From Nitrospirae bacterium MYbinv3 (GTDB lineage: Bacteria; Nitrospirota; Thermodesulfovibrionia; Thermodesulfovibrionales; Magnetobacteriaceae): 64,000 nucleotides of DNA. The translations under genes and the position numbers were made by a program. Shown here piece by piece: positions 1 through 7,532 of the stretch. The first letter of the stretch is position 1. Each line of letters opens with the position of its first letter. The notes under the pieces are model-generated. The model was not told the DNA's origin, did not search any database, and was given only the letters and a program-made list of their open reading frames with translations. The stretch covers positions 1 to 64,000 of the forward strand of contig PEAB01000003.1 in assembly GCA_002753395.1 (NCBI GenBank), given 5' to 3'.

Positions 1-812
1 AAGGGTTCCCTGGCTACATGCATATCATCATTCCAGCTGCCGTCGTAGACACCCTTGCCCTCCTTGACGTAGCCGTACTTGCCATGCACATAGACGTCTA
101 TGAAGTCTTGGCTCTTGCCGGAGGCCAGGTTTGTGTAGTAGCTCTCCGACAGATTGTCAAGGTTCTCCGCCTGCGGGGCCAATCCTGACGGCTGCTTATA
201 CAGACGGGCGTTGTTGGGGCAGGTTTCCTCAAAGTATTGATAGTACCTTGAGTCCATGTCCGGCGGGTTGCTGTCCATGATGATGCCCGACCATGTGCAG
301 CCGCCTTCCTTCTTTGCAGGGTAGCGGTCAACACGTCCCTGGATCGCCTCAAAAACGGCAAAGGGTATCTCCTTGAACTCGTTAACCCATGCCCCGGTAA
401 GCTCCAGCGACAACAGATTTGATACCTGGTCCGGTCTGTCCAGGGCGCGAAATAGCACCTCGGTATACACATCGCCGATTTGGATTGTGTAGTCATGCGT
501 AGATATGTTGTACTTCCCGCAGCACTCCGGTGGAAACCACTGATGAAAAGTCTTGATGGTTGTGTCCTTGAGCTGCGGGTATGTATTGCGGATGACCGCC
601 CAGCGGCTACGACGTATCCCGTCCTTGCCCGGCGCTTGAGCAAAAGCACGTTGGAATATCTCAAGCACACATGCCGAACTCTTACCGGAACCAAACGGGC
701 CGACAATAGCACGTATAAAACTGTTGTTCTCAGAGAAGTCCAACAAGGTTGGCACGCTCCGGTAGCTGTAGTTGAACCCCTGTGTGTTGTCAGCCTTTGA
801 CTGCTTACTCAC
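1..812 (-). CDS. Phage terminase large subunit (N-terminal part; runs off window start)
   Basis: This is the ATPase/nuclease that packages phage DNA into the capsid. Translating the minus strand from a GTG at 812 gives about 270 open codons to the window edge. The Walker A loop GPFGSGKSS lies near residue 40, followed by RWAVIRNTYPQLKD, typical of terminase ATPases, and then VNEFKEIP around the Walker B/adenine region. The 5' end overlaps the preceding small gene by 8 bp, and an in-frame TAG lies just upstream, which supports the GTG start. The C-terminal nuclease domain is outside the window. It is the strongest evidence that the left region is a tailed-phage genome. Confidence 0.9.
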   Translation of the reverse strand, partial: MSKQSKADNTQGFNYSYRSVPTLLDFSENNSFIRAIVGPFGSGKSSACVLEIFQRAFAQAPGKDGIRRSRWAVIRNTYPQLKDTTIKTFHQWFPPECCGKYNISTHDYTIQIGDVYTEVLFRALDRPDQVSNLLSLELTGAWVNEFKEIPFAVFEAIQGRVDRYPAKKEGGCTWSGIIMDSNPPDMDSRYYQYFEETCPNNARLYKQPSGLAPQAENLDNLSESYYTNLASGKSQDFIDVYVHGKYGYVKEGKGVYDGSWNDDMHVAREP

Positions 813-1098
813 TTTGCCTGCTTCGATCTATGTTGACTACAAACGGGGCTGTTTGTGCGGCTTGGGATTGTTTGTCATACCCCCTCACTCTTCGCTGCAT
901 CTCAAACACCTTTTCGAGTTCATGTATGGTGTTGATTTTAAACCGCTTAGCAAAGAAGTCCTGCATAACATCCTCAAAGACAATAGCCTTCTGTCCCTGG
1001 TTGGCATCAAGCTGTGCAAGCCTCTTCTGAAGTGATTTCTGATTTAGCTTTTGATACTGTGTCTGCCGTGTCACCGGCTTTTTTTTGCCTTTCGTCAT
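805..1098 (-). CDS. Small basic phage protein upstream of terminase
   Basis: A protein of about 97 residues with a Lys/Gln-rich N-terminus (MTKGKKKPVTRQTQYQKL) and a central helical stretch around QDFFAKRFKINTIHELEKVF. It sits directly upstream of the large terminase gene with an 8-bp overlap, the usual place for a small terminase subunit, but I do not recognise the family. The frame stays open to an ATG at 1176, giving 123 residues; the internal ATG at 1098 is preferred because the extra N-terminus looks non-native. Neither start has a clear Shine-Dalgarno sequence. Confidence 0.6.
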   Translation of the reverse strand: MTKGKKKPVTRQTQYQKLNQKSLQKRLAQLDANQGQKAIVFEDVMQDFFAKRFKINTIHELEKVFEMQRRVRGYDKQSQAAQTAPFVVNIDRSRQSE

Positions 1099-1159
1099 AC
1101 ACGATTTCAGTATGACAGAGATAAAAAATATTGCCTTATGTTTAATTGACAAAATTGTA

Positions 1160-1408
1160 CTATTTCTTGACGACATTGAGTAGTTTCTTGGCGATTTTGG
1201 TGTGGTTTTTGGAGATGGTTTTTTGTACAGAATGTCGGTTTATTGAAGCCATCTTGTACACTTCAAGGTTGAGCACAGGTGTTCTGCCTTCATAACACAG
1301 CAGCCCAGCACTGCGCAGTATCTTTCTTGCTGTGTCTTTCGTTCGTACCCCGAGCGCCTGACATATCTCTTTCCAGCCACGAGCTTCCAATCGTTCAAAC
1401 TGCGTCAA
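1160..1408 (-). CDS. Small HTH-like phage protein
   Basis: 82 residues. The segment GWKEICQALGVRTKDTARKI followed by an LRSAGL turn looks like a helix-turn-helix in which one helix reads 'ALGV' and the next positions basic residues; a Lys-rich tail follows. It overlaps rusA by 14 bp, so it is co-translated in the leftward operon. Small HTH proteins in this position can be small terminase subunits or late regulators; the sequence does not decide between them. Confidence 0.6.
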   Translation of the reverse strand: MTQFERLEARGWKEICQALGVRTKDTARKILRSAGLLCYEGRTPVLNLEVYKMASINRHSVQKTISKNHTKIAKKLLNVVKK

Positions 1409-2003
1409 TAGCTATCCCTCCTTTCACCTCCCGAATCTGAATCCGCACGCATGGTTCTATTCCATCGGCATAGCGTTTGTGCGGAGACTCCGACACGATC
1501 TGCGCATCGTCATGATAGGCAATGCCGTTAAGCGCATCCTCGATACCCTTGATGTAGTTGCTCAAATCAGGCTTAGACGTAGGGTATGCCCGCCATGCCT
1601 TTGTGGGCTGCCCGCGCTTGTTGGTATGGCTCTGTGGTCGCGGGACGTAGAACATCAGCGACATGAACAACGGAATGTGCTCATAGAAAGCAGGTTTAAG
1701 TGTGCGGTATTTTTCTACCGCTTCAACAGCAAACGAGGCAACAGTCAGCTTCCAGTCCTTTGACTTTTTGGGGTCGTAGGTGTGTACAGACTTCCCCTGT
1801 ACTCTGAACTTTGCACGGCCTTGAGCAACAGGGGGCAGCGGCACGGTGAAGTCAATCGATTGCAAAGGGGGTGTTTGACCATCCACCACTTGCCCCTGTA
1901 ACGAGCTGCAAGGGGTCAAATTTGCGTCAACATTTAGAACAGCTTGTTTACTCAAAACAGCTTTCCGAGGTACGGGGCTGCCGTGTACTGTAAAGTCAAT
2001 CAC
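1395..2003 (-). CDS. rusA: RusA-family Holliday junction resolvase
   Basis: Endonuclease that resolves branched DNA before packaging. The family signature is clear in the C-terminal half: KPDLSNYIKGIEDALNG then AYHDDAQIV, containing the catalytic acidic residues of RusA (D of the KPD motif and the DD pair). At 202 residues it is longer than typical RusA (about 120). The extra length is an N-terminal extension in which the family's opening motif occurs twice, IDFTVHGSPVP at the start and IDFTVPLPPV near residue 50. The second copy, followed by QGRAKFR, is the one that aligns with the RusA core. It lies in the leftward phage operon. Confidence 0.85.
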   Translation of the reverse strand: MIDFTVHGSPVPRKAVLSKQAVLNVDANLTPCSSLQGQVVDGQTPPLQSIDFTVPLPPVAQGRAKFRVQGKSVHTYDPKKSKDWKLTVASFAVEAVEKYRTLKPAFYEHIPLFMSLMFYVPRPQSHTNKRGQPTKAWRAYPTSKPDLSNYIKGIEDALNGIAYHDDAQIVSESPHKRYADGIEPCVRIQIREVKGGIAIDAV

Positions 2004-2080
2004 TTAATTAGTCTCTCCTGTATTTTTAACTGCCATTGCCTGCCTTTCATCTTATCCATCTACTTATTTCCTTTATTTAA

Positions 2081-2362
2081 GCCATTGTAACAATGTGTAA
2101 CACAATGTAACAAATAATGTAACAAGTTTTTCTCTGATAAAATGCCATTGTAACAATGTAACAAGTTTTTCTCTTTTATAAGAGAGCCTAGTCAAAGCTA
2201 GAATATATATATATATATATATATATATAAGTGGTACGGGTTTATAGTCGCATTCAAATCTGTTACATTGTTACAATCTCTGTGAAGGCTTGTGCTTGGC
2301 TGTTTTGCATGTAACACAATGCTAAAAAAACTTGTTACAGATTTGTTACAATTGTTACAATT
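2081..2362. repeat. Iteron-like array of TGTAAC repeats with an AT tract; candidate phage replication origin
   Basis: The gap between rusA and the primase gene holds about twelve copies of TGTAAC or its complement. On the plus strand they are at 2086, 2096, 2106, 2118, 2149, 2157 and 2310; inverted copies are at 2262, 2270, 2334, 2345 and 2354. A 20-bp direct repeat (AATGTAACAAGTTTTTCTCT) occurs at 2116-2135 and 2155-2174. Between the two clusters is an uninterrupted alternating AT tract at about 2203-2229, a likely melting element. Repeats around an AT-rich tract next to a primase-helicase gene is the usual arrangement of a phage origin; function is inferred. Confidence 0.6.
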
Positions 2363-2382
2363 AGATTCCATGCGGTTTTTAT

Positions 2383-4797
2383 TCATTCCTGTTCACCTAT
2401 GAAGTAATATCTGTTTACCATATTCCCATCTCGTGATAGTTGTGTCTCAAGGGTAAGGCCTTTGTGTACACAGTATGCCTTTAGATGTTTACCAAATTTT
2501 ACCTTAGAGAACTTACGTTTTTGACTGTCGCTGTAGTACTCAGAGACAAAATTATCGTATGCCTCTAAAATCAGGATTTTTTGATTACGAGGTAGACTAT
2601 CAGCATACTCGATAAAATCATGTCCAACCTCATTACTTAGCTTTTTCTTTTGTAGGGTGTCTGAGGAATAGGATAGCATCCTGCTGTTATTGGCAAGATA
2701 GACTTGCACACAACGCAGCATAAAATTGTAAAAGAGGTTCCATTTTATATTGTCCCATGACGCGAAAAATATCTCTCCGAACTCGCTTTCAGGTGTTGTT
2801 ATAGCGTTATAATAGTTATACAATTCAAACTCAAATTTTCTACGTTCAAAAGATGTACCTTCACCCTTTACTGAATAATTAGTTGTGATTATAGTCTTCA
2901 AGTTCTTATCAGGTTCAAAGTTGTATCTGTCTTTGTTTTTACGCTCAAAGCTGTAGTGTTCAGTGATATAGCTAAACAGGCGCTCAAAAGGAAACTTCTT
3001 TGAGATGTCGTCGAACCAGACGACGTTTGTATCAAGATTAATACTCTGTAATGCAAATTGATTATCCAAGTCTATATTCTTGCCATCTATCTGGGCGATA
3101 TTTCTCATCTTTGCTATAGCATTACACAGAATCCCCTTACCGGTGCCGCCCTCCGGCGTTGCATCAATGGTAGAATCTGAAAGGATAACGGCTCTCTGGT
3201 ATGTTAAGTCAGTATAATTATTAAGCAGATAGCCAAGCACGGTCAGCAGCGAGGTATAACGTTTTTCGTCAAACGTCTCACAATCTGTACAGATGTTGCG
3301 TGTGAACTGTACAAAGCTAAAGGTCTTTAGCTTATCTATATCTATAAGGCTGATATCTCTATCAATGAGTTGAGACTTCCAGATAGGTTGAGGTAGTTCT
3401 TTATAGTCTTTGAGGGTAAGCCTGTCTCTTGTTACCTCGACAAATCCGTTTCTGTAAAAGAAATATGAAGCGTCTTTCTTGTCTCTGAGAAAGTCTATTA
3501 CCACAACAGGTAAGGCATCGAGCTTTCCTGTTTCGATATAGACATTGATACCATCAATTAGCTTCTTACGCAAGTCCTCTTTTGTGAAAAAGGGGCTTAT
3601 GCGTTCTGGCAGTATATCAAGATAATGCGTGAATACGTAATTCTTGATAGCAGAAATGTCGTATTCCTCAACGATGTTATCTTTAATCTTGATAAGAATT
3701 TTCTGCAAGGTCTTAGGGCTTAGTTTCATTTTCTTGAACCCGTCTTTTTCGAGTAAGAATAAGAGTTCACTTGCATTTATCTTGAGATGTGGAGGGTTAC
3801 CTGCTTCCTCTTCCCAAAAGCAAAAGGGCAATGGGTCAATCGGCTTTACAATGTCCACTGCGTTGTCTATGAGTCCCTTGAAATCCTTTCTTGTCTTCTT
3901 GAGACCGACAAAGAAGTCTGTAATATCCTTGTATGGAGTAGTCATATAATCAGGCCAGACGATAGTTCTTACGCTGGCGGCTATGTTATTGAGGGCTTGA
4001 GCAATCTTGAGTGTGCCTTTCCTGCCAGCATCGTCATTGTCGTAAGCGATGATTACATCTTTACCTCGAAAGTATTCGTTCCATTCTGACAGCCAGGTTC
4101 CGGCCCCGCCTGTACCCGTAATGGTTGTGAGTCCTGTTTGCTGAAGGCAGAGCAGTCTATCCCATTCGCCCTCACATAGAATAACCAGCTTAGATTCTTT
4201 CAATTCTTGCAATCCAAAGAGCCTAGCAGGGGAGCCATAGGATTCATTGTCTTTTGTATAATTAATCATTTTGGGGGTCTTTTTGGGGCTGTAAAGACGT
4301 ATATTGACAACGCTTCCAGCTTCGTCGTAGATTGGGATGGTTATACGCCTTTTCTTTGAGTCGTACCCTATCTTGTATTTTTTGATAGTGTCTGTATTTA
4401 TGCCTCTATTGTTTAGATATTGAATGATTTCGTAGTTATTATTTAAATTAGCGACATACGTATCAATAGTAGAGTGTTCTATCGGTGAATATTCTGTTTT
4501 CAGTGCAGGAAATTTAATCCCTAATTGCTTGCCGAGGTCAAGCAGTATATCTTTGAACGTCATGTTTGTTGTAATTGCGTAGTAATCAAACACATCGCCT
4601 TTGCCGCATCCAGCATGGCATATCCAGCCGAGGGTATTTTCGTTATATCCGAACGAATTATGCCGGTCGTCATGCAGTGGGCAGCTACAGTTATACCATC
4701 CGTCAGTACCTGATTTTGTGTTGGACAGATTTCCATAAACGAAATTCGGCGTAAGGGCAGATAGGATAGCCTGCTTATATGATTCCCATGTGTTCAT
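2383..4797 (-). CDS. Phage primase-helicase (CHC2 zinc finger, Toprim, SF3-like ATPase)
   Basis: 804 residues, a replication protein that primes and unwinds phage DNA. The N-terminal CHC2-type zinc finger (residues about 38-65) shows CSCPLHDD and WICHAGCGKGD. A Toprim domain (about 205-275) has LCEGEWDRLL and AYDNDDAGRKG, with the acidic metal-binding residues. The C-terminal half holds a P-loop PEGGTGKGI near residue 550, followed by NVVWFDDI (Walker B-like) and IITTNY (sensor-like), as in D5/SF3-type primase-helicases. The upstream AP2 gene ends within the ATG of this one (4-bp ATGA overlap), so translation is coupled. The iteron array lies just downstream. Confidence 0.88.
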   Translation of the reverse strand: MNTWESYKQAILSALTPNFVYGNLSNTKSGTDGWYNCSCPLHDDRHNSFGYNENTLGWICHAGCGKGDVFDYYAITTNMTFKDILLDLGKQLGIKFPALKTEYSPIEHSTIDTYVANLNNNYEIIQYLNNRGINTDTIKKYKIGYDSKKRRITIPIYDEAGSVVNIRLYSPKKTPKMINYTKDNESYGSPARLFGLQELKESKLVILCEGEWDRLLCLQQTGLTTITGTGGAGTWLSEWNEYFRGKDVIIAYDNDDAGRKGTLKIAQALNNIAASVRTIVWPDYMTTPYKDITDFFVGLKKTRKDFKGLIDNAVDIVKPIDPLPFCFWEEEAGNPPHLKINASELLFLLEKDGFKKMKLSPKTLQKILIKIKDNIVEEYDISAIKNYVFTHYLDILPERISPFFTKEDLRKKLIDGINVYIETGKLDALPVVVIDFLRDKKDASYFFYRNGFVEVTRDRLTLKDYKELPQPIWKSQLIDRDISLIDIDKLKTFSFVQFTRNICTDCETFDEKRYTSLLTVLGYLLNNYTDLTYQRAVILSDSTIDATPEGGTGKGILCNAIAKMRNIAQIDGKNIDLDNQFALQSINLDTNVVWFDDISKKFPFERLFSYITEHYSFERKNKDRYNFEPDKNLKTIITTNYSVKGEGTSFERRKFEFELYNYYNAITTPESEFGEIFFASWDNIKWNLFYNFMLRCVQVYLANNSRMLSYSSDTLQKKKLSNEVGHDFIEYADSLPRNQKILILEAYDNFVSEYYSDSQKRKFSKVKFGKHLKAYCVHKGLTLETQLSRDGNMVNRYYFIGEQE

Positions 4798-5159
4798 GCT
4801 ATTTTTGTTTTACTTGTTTTGTTTTTCTTGTTTTCTATGTATCTTTGCCATCTTGTTTGTAATATATCGACTCGTCTATCGAGGTCATTGTGCCAGTCCT
4901 GCAAGGACGGATCGACTTCATGTATTGTTTCATGTGTCGTTAAGGACATTAGTGCAAGGTCACGTGCAGAGATAGCTTGCTTTATGTCTTTATAAAAGCC
5001 AGCTTGTATCCTTTTGCCTTTCCAGTAGATGTATACTCGCCAGCGTGTTTTTTCTTTGTTCCATGTGATGTATTTCTCCTTGTTTCGGGCATCCATGTGG
5101 CCTGGCTCCGTATCATTTACCCTTACTCCAGACGCACGTCGGCTGGCAGCAGCGGTCAT
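4794..5159 (-). CDS. AP2-like DNA-binding domain protein
   Basis: 121 residues. The core from about residue 28 to 70 (YITWNKEKTRWRVYIYWKGK, then GFYKDIKQAISARDLAL) matches the AP2/integrase-like fold: three strands, a Gly-aromatic turn, then a helix with an ARD motif. In phages this domain is usually attached to HNH homing endonucleases or integrases; here it stands alone with a Lys-rich tail and no nuclease motif. It overlaps both neighbours by 4 bp (ATGA), so it is part of the leftward replication operon and may bind origin or operator DNA. Confidence 0.7.
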   Translation of the reverse strand: MTAAASRRASGVRVNDTEPGHMDARNKEKYITWNKEKTRWRVYIYWKGKRIQAGFYKDIKQAISARDLALMSLTTHETIHEVDPSLQDWHNDLDRRVDILQTRWQRYIENKKNKTSKTKIA

Positions 5160-5347
5160 GTCGTTATGTCTCCTTCCTCGATGTAGAGTTTTGGGTTGAA
5201 CCGGAAAGCGTGAATCTTTCGAGCCATCTCAATCCTCAGGTGTTCGTTGATTTGCACTCTCTCTGCCTCGGTCAAGCTATCGAGGTGCTGCTTGAGCGGC
5301 GGCGTAATCCTCAAGGTGTAGTTGACCGTCAGCTTGTCCTTGTCCAC
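5156..5347 (-). CDS. Small ribbon-helix-helix-like protein
   Basis: 63 residues. LTVNYTLRITPPLKQHLDSL reads as a short strand followed by a helix, as in CopG/Arc-type repressors, and a second helix follows. GTG start at 5347 preceded by a strong GGAGGAGG-type ribosome binding site. Overlaps the AP2 gene by 4 bp. A regulatory DNA-binding role is inferred from the fold pattern only. Confidence 0.6.
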   Translation of the reverse strand: MDKDKLTVNYTLRITPPLKQHLDSLTEAERVQINEHLRIEMARKIHAFRFNPKLYIEEGDITT

Positions 5348-5462
5348 ACCCTCCTCCTGTACTGCATAGCCATGCTAAGCACTGCAAGGCTTGCCTTGAC
5401 CCGCCTTCGCCGCCGTGTTAGGCTAAAGACATGAGTTGCAAACAGCAGACATACTACGCACA

Positions 5463-5735
5463 TCACGAGACCTCATCCGAGGGGGGACGAAGGGATGATT
5501 TCCTTAGTAGGTTAATCATTGAAGGTGAAATCGTGATATCTTCTGCTATGTCATTACGTAAACTTGAGGCTTTTATTTTGCCGTTAGTTTCGTTTTCGAT
5601 TGCAAAAGCTATATATATCGATATGTTTCTTATCCCGTGTATAATTTGTGACATGTATGCAGGAGATATATTAAGTCTCCTGGCCATTTCTTTTGATGTA
5701 ATCTTCTCTTGTTCAAGATATGTTCTTATGTTCAT
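5463..5735 (-). CDS. Cro-like XRE-family HTH regulator
   Basis: 90 residues from the ATG at 5735. An upstream in-frame ATG at 5807 would add 24 residues that look like untranslated leader. The HTH is ITSKEMARRLNISPAYMSQI followed by IHGIRN, a canonical XRE helix pair. It is divergent from the larger CI-like regulator across 99 bp containing an inverted repeat, the classical layout of a phage lysis/lysogeny switch. It would be the first gene of the leftward replication transcript, which is the position of a Cro-type protein. Confidence 0.75.
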   Translation of the reverse strand: MNIRTYLEQEKITSKEMARRLNISPAYMSQIIHGIRNISIYIAFAIENETNGKIKASSLRNDIAEDITISPSMINLLRKSSLRPPSDEVS

Positions 5736-5750
5736 AAATGCTATATTAAC

Positions 5751-5781
5751 AAAAGTAAACTTACATGTCAAGTCTACTTTT
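5751..5781. promoter_or_regulatory. Inverted repeat between the divergent phage regulators (candidate operator)
   Basis: AAAAGTAAACTT (5751-5762) and AAGTCTACTTTT (5770-5781) are inverted copies matching at 11 of 12 positions with a 7-bp spacer. The site lies in the 99-bp gap between the two divergent HTH genes, where CI/Cro-type repressors bind. Binding is inferred. Confidence 0.5.
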
Positions 5782-5834
5782 CTTATGCTTGTAAAAAAAA
5801 ACTGCATATTAGTTTAAAGTAATAAAGGTATATC

Positions 5835-6275
5835 ATGGGCGTGACATACAAAGAAATTATAGATTTCCTTTTAAGCCAAAAAGGATGGTCTGCTTCAGAA
5901 TTAGCAAGACGTCTGAATAAAGACCCTAGTGTAATAAGTCAGTGGAGAAATGGATACAGAAATCCTGGGAGAAAAGCTCTAAAGGAAATCGCAAGCATTT
6001 TTGGAGTGACAATGGATGACATAGAAAAAGCACGTGAAACAGGTAAGATAGAAACCTCACTACCTGCATTCCAGTGTACTGGTGAGGTAGATAATCAAGA
6101 AGAAAACAATGATAAAATAATGTTAGCAATGTTAAAAGAAATGGAGATAAAAAGTCCTCAACAACTAAACAAGTTTATGAAGGGGTATATAACGTCTAAA
6201 GCAGATGATAAGATGTTAATAAAGATAATTAAGCTTATGACGCAAGAAGAAGGAGATAAAAATAGAAAAGATTAG
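5835..6275 (+). CDS. CI-like phage repressor (XRE HTH, no peptidase domain)
   Basis: 146 residues. The N-terminal HTH SASELARRLNKDPSVISQWR followed by NGYRNPGRKALKEIASIFGV is a standard XRE domain. The C-terminal half is charged and helical and lacks the S24 peptidase Ser-Lys dyad of lambda-type repressors, so RecA-stimulated self-cleavage is not expected and the C-terminus probably only oligomerises. A weak AAAGG ribosome binding site precedes the ATG. Its 3' end overlaps the tail of an opposite-strand Uma2 remnant by about 40 bp. Confidence 0.8.
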   Translation: MGVTYKEIIDFLLSQKGWSASELARRLNKDPSVISQWRNGYRNPGRKALKEIASIFGVTMDDIEKARETGKIETSLPAFQCTGEVDNQEENNDKIMLAMLKEMEIKSPQQLNKFMKGYITSKADDKMLIKIIKLMTQEEGDKNRKD

Positions 6276-6576
6276 CTAACGCAAGACAATAAACTTTCCT
6301 GCCGAGAAAACGGCTTAAAACATGAGGTAAAGTAAACATTGACAATCTGATAAATAGTATATCGGGCTGTAGTTTTTGCTCATCCTCTTGCAATATAACA
6401 TCAAGTGGTGAATAATAAACCTTCCCTGCTTTAGTTTTTCTTATGTGCTGACGTATAAGGTCATAAATGTTAGTGCTAATGTTCTGATGTTTCCTAAACG
6501 GACTAGGCTCCATAACTTCCACCCCATTAATTATCTCTGTCAGGTCAAAATCTCTATCTAAGCCCCGTAAACTCAA
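6235..6576 (-). pseudogene. Truncated Uma2/DUF820-family nuclease remnant
   Basis: The N-terminal 70 residues look like a Uma2-family PD-(D/E)XK protein: FDLTEIINGVEVMEPSPF, a helix, then YYSPLDVILQEDE and QPDILFI, which supplies only the first catalytic acidic segment. After that the frame continues with about 40 hydrophobic residues unrelated to the family, and the second half with the ExK motif is missing. It is probably a deletion remnant, not functional. It is converged upon by the CI-like gene. Confidence 0.6.
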
Positions 6577-6632
6577 ATTTTGCTGTGAGTTTTAGAGGAA
6601 GTGAAAAAAAATTTAGTTAGTAGCACATGCTA

Positions 6633-6661
6633 TTGACATAAATGTTTACATATGTTAAAGT
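6633..6661 (+). promoter_or_regulatory. Candidate sigma-70 promoter of the rightward phage operon
   Basis: TTGACA at 6633-6638, a 17-bp spacer, then TAAAGT at 6656-6661, about 40 bp upstream of the DUF1566 gene. The spacer contains TTTACATATGTTAAA, an imperfect palindrome that could be an operator overlapping the promoter. This would drive the recombination module up to the integrase. Confidence 0.5.
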
Positions 6662-6703
6662 TAGTCGTAAAGCAATTGATAAACATGCAAAGGAGGCAAC
6701 GGC

Positions 6704-7183
6704 ATGACAGAAGCAATGTTAGAGACAAAATCAGCAGAGCAAGCTGCATTAGGAGCAGAGGAATGGCGGTTGGCAGACGTCAAAGAGCTAATATCCTTAA
6801 TTAACTACCAGGCGAAGTCACCAGCGGATTGGCTGACGGAGCAGGGATTTAAGAATGTGCAGTCTAGCTACTACTGGTCGTCTACGTCCTATGCTAGCAA
6901 TACGTCCAACGCGTGGTTCGTCTACCTGGACGATGGCAGCGTCGGCGCCGACGGTAAGTCCTACTTCAACTATGTTTGGCCCGTTCGTTCTGGACAAGTT
7001 GATCCTTCGGTGATTGAGGACAAATTTGTAGATAACGGCGATGGTACGATTACAGATCACAAGACAGGGCTGATATGGATGCAGAAGCCGGTAGAGCAGA
7101 TGACATGGCAGGAAGCTATCGATTACTGCAAAGAGCTAAACAAGAAGGAGATAAGGCATGACTGCGAGCTTGAAGAGTTTTAG
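6704..7183 (+). CDS. DUF1566 (C-type-lectin-like) protein; possible DGR target protein
   Basis: 159 residues with a strong ribosome binding site (AAAGGAGG). Residues about 20-105 are the C-terminal half of a DUF1566 domain: EWRLADVKELISLI, then YYWSSTSYASNTSNAWF and YVWPVRSG. The N-terminal half motif appears after it (FVDNGDGTITDHKTGLIW, TWQEAIDYCKELN), so the order is permuted, as if cut from a tandem DUF1566 array. The YYWSST...VWPVR stretch has the features of a diversity-generating-retroelement variable region. It is the first gene of the rightward phage operon. DUF1566 proteins are usually surface or tail-associated, so a site beside recombination genes is unusual. Confidence 0.75.
   Translation: MTEAMLETKSAEQAALGAEEWRLADVKELISLINYQAKSPADWLTEQGFKNVQSSYYWSSTSYASNTSNAWFVYLDDGSVGADGKSYFNYVWPVRSGQVDPSVIEDKFVDNGDGTITDHKTGLIWMQKPVEQMTWQEAIDYCKELNKKEIRHDCELEEF
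6866..6994 (+). other. Candidate DGR variable region (VR) inside the DUF1566 gene
   Basis: Between the invariant WSST and YVWPVR blocks, the codons at expected variable surface positions (TCC TAT, AGC AAT, TCC AAC, TTC, TAC, GAC GAT, AGC, GGC GCC GAC GGT, TCC TAC TTC AAC) all end in C or T. They are therefore all one- or two-base derivatives of AAC/AAT, which is what adenine-specific mutagenesis of a template repeat yields. Codons between them (ACG, GCG TGG, CTG, AAG) do not follow the pattern. No template repeat, reverse transcriptase or Avd gene is visible in the window, so the assignment is inference. Confidence 0.45.
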
Positions 7184-7238
7184 AAAGGCGTTTAAGGTAT
7201 GGCTAAGAAGAGCGCAAGAATGGATAGCAACGCACTAA
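7158..7238 (+). CDS. Very small basic amphipathic ORF
   Basis: A 26-residue frame (MTASLKSFRKAFKVWLRRAQ and a short tail) with a strong AAGGAG ribosome binding site 8 bp upstream of the ATG, overlapping the end of the DUF1566 gene. It ends just before the next Shine-Dalgarno sequence. No family recognised; it may also be a translational-coupling leader. Confidence 0.35.
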   Translation: MTASLKSFRKAFKVWLRRAQEWIATH

Positions 7239-7258
7239 ATCCAGGAGGTGATGAAAAG

Positions 7259-7423
7259 GTGACAAATAGAGGCTTCATAGGAGGTGCTTTGAAACTGGCT
7301 GGAGTAATGGGAGGTTATAAGGCCCTACGGCAAGTATGCAATAGATGTGATGATGAGATTCCAAGCGGTGGATACTATGTTGCGTGCCCACATTGTGGCA
7401 GTTTTAATTGGCAGTTTATTTAG
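7259..7423 (+). CDS. Small zinc-ribbon-like protein
   Basis: 54 residues from a GTG at 7259, which has GGAGG 10 bp upstream. The same frame is open to an ATG at 7199, but that start lacks a good ribosome binding site. The C-terminus has two CxxC pairs, CNRCDDEIPSGG and CPHCGSFNW, a typical zinc ribbon. The N-terminal part is Gly-rich (GFIGGALKLAGVMGG) and may be a short membrane-associating segment. It belongs to the rightward phage operon; function unknown. Confidence 0.5.
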   Translation: MTNRGFIGGALKLAGVMGGYKALRQVCNRCDDEIPSGGYYVACPHCGSFNWQFI

Positions 7424-7532
7424 TGTGCTCACACGAGTCGGGCGGTGTAAGGTTGGCGATGACGCACAGCGTACCCCCTTCCCCCAGCAAGCGGCATGGG
7501 GCCTGACGAACCTAAAAAGGAAATGTTGAGGT

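Noticed and set aside
98..712. Minus-strand 204-codon frame at the left end
   Set aside because: Arg/Thr/Ser-rich with no motif; another frame of the same strand encodes the terminase with Walker A.
2198..2386. 62-codon frame upstream of rusA
   Set aside because: Made mostly of the TGTAAC repeats and the AT tract (IYIYIYIY tail); no ribosome binding site and better explained as an origin region.
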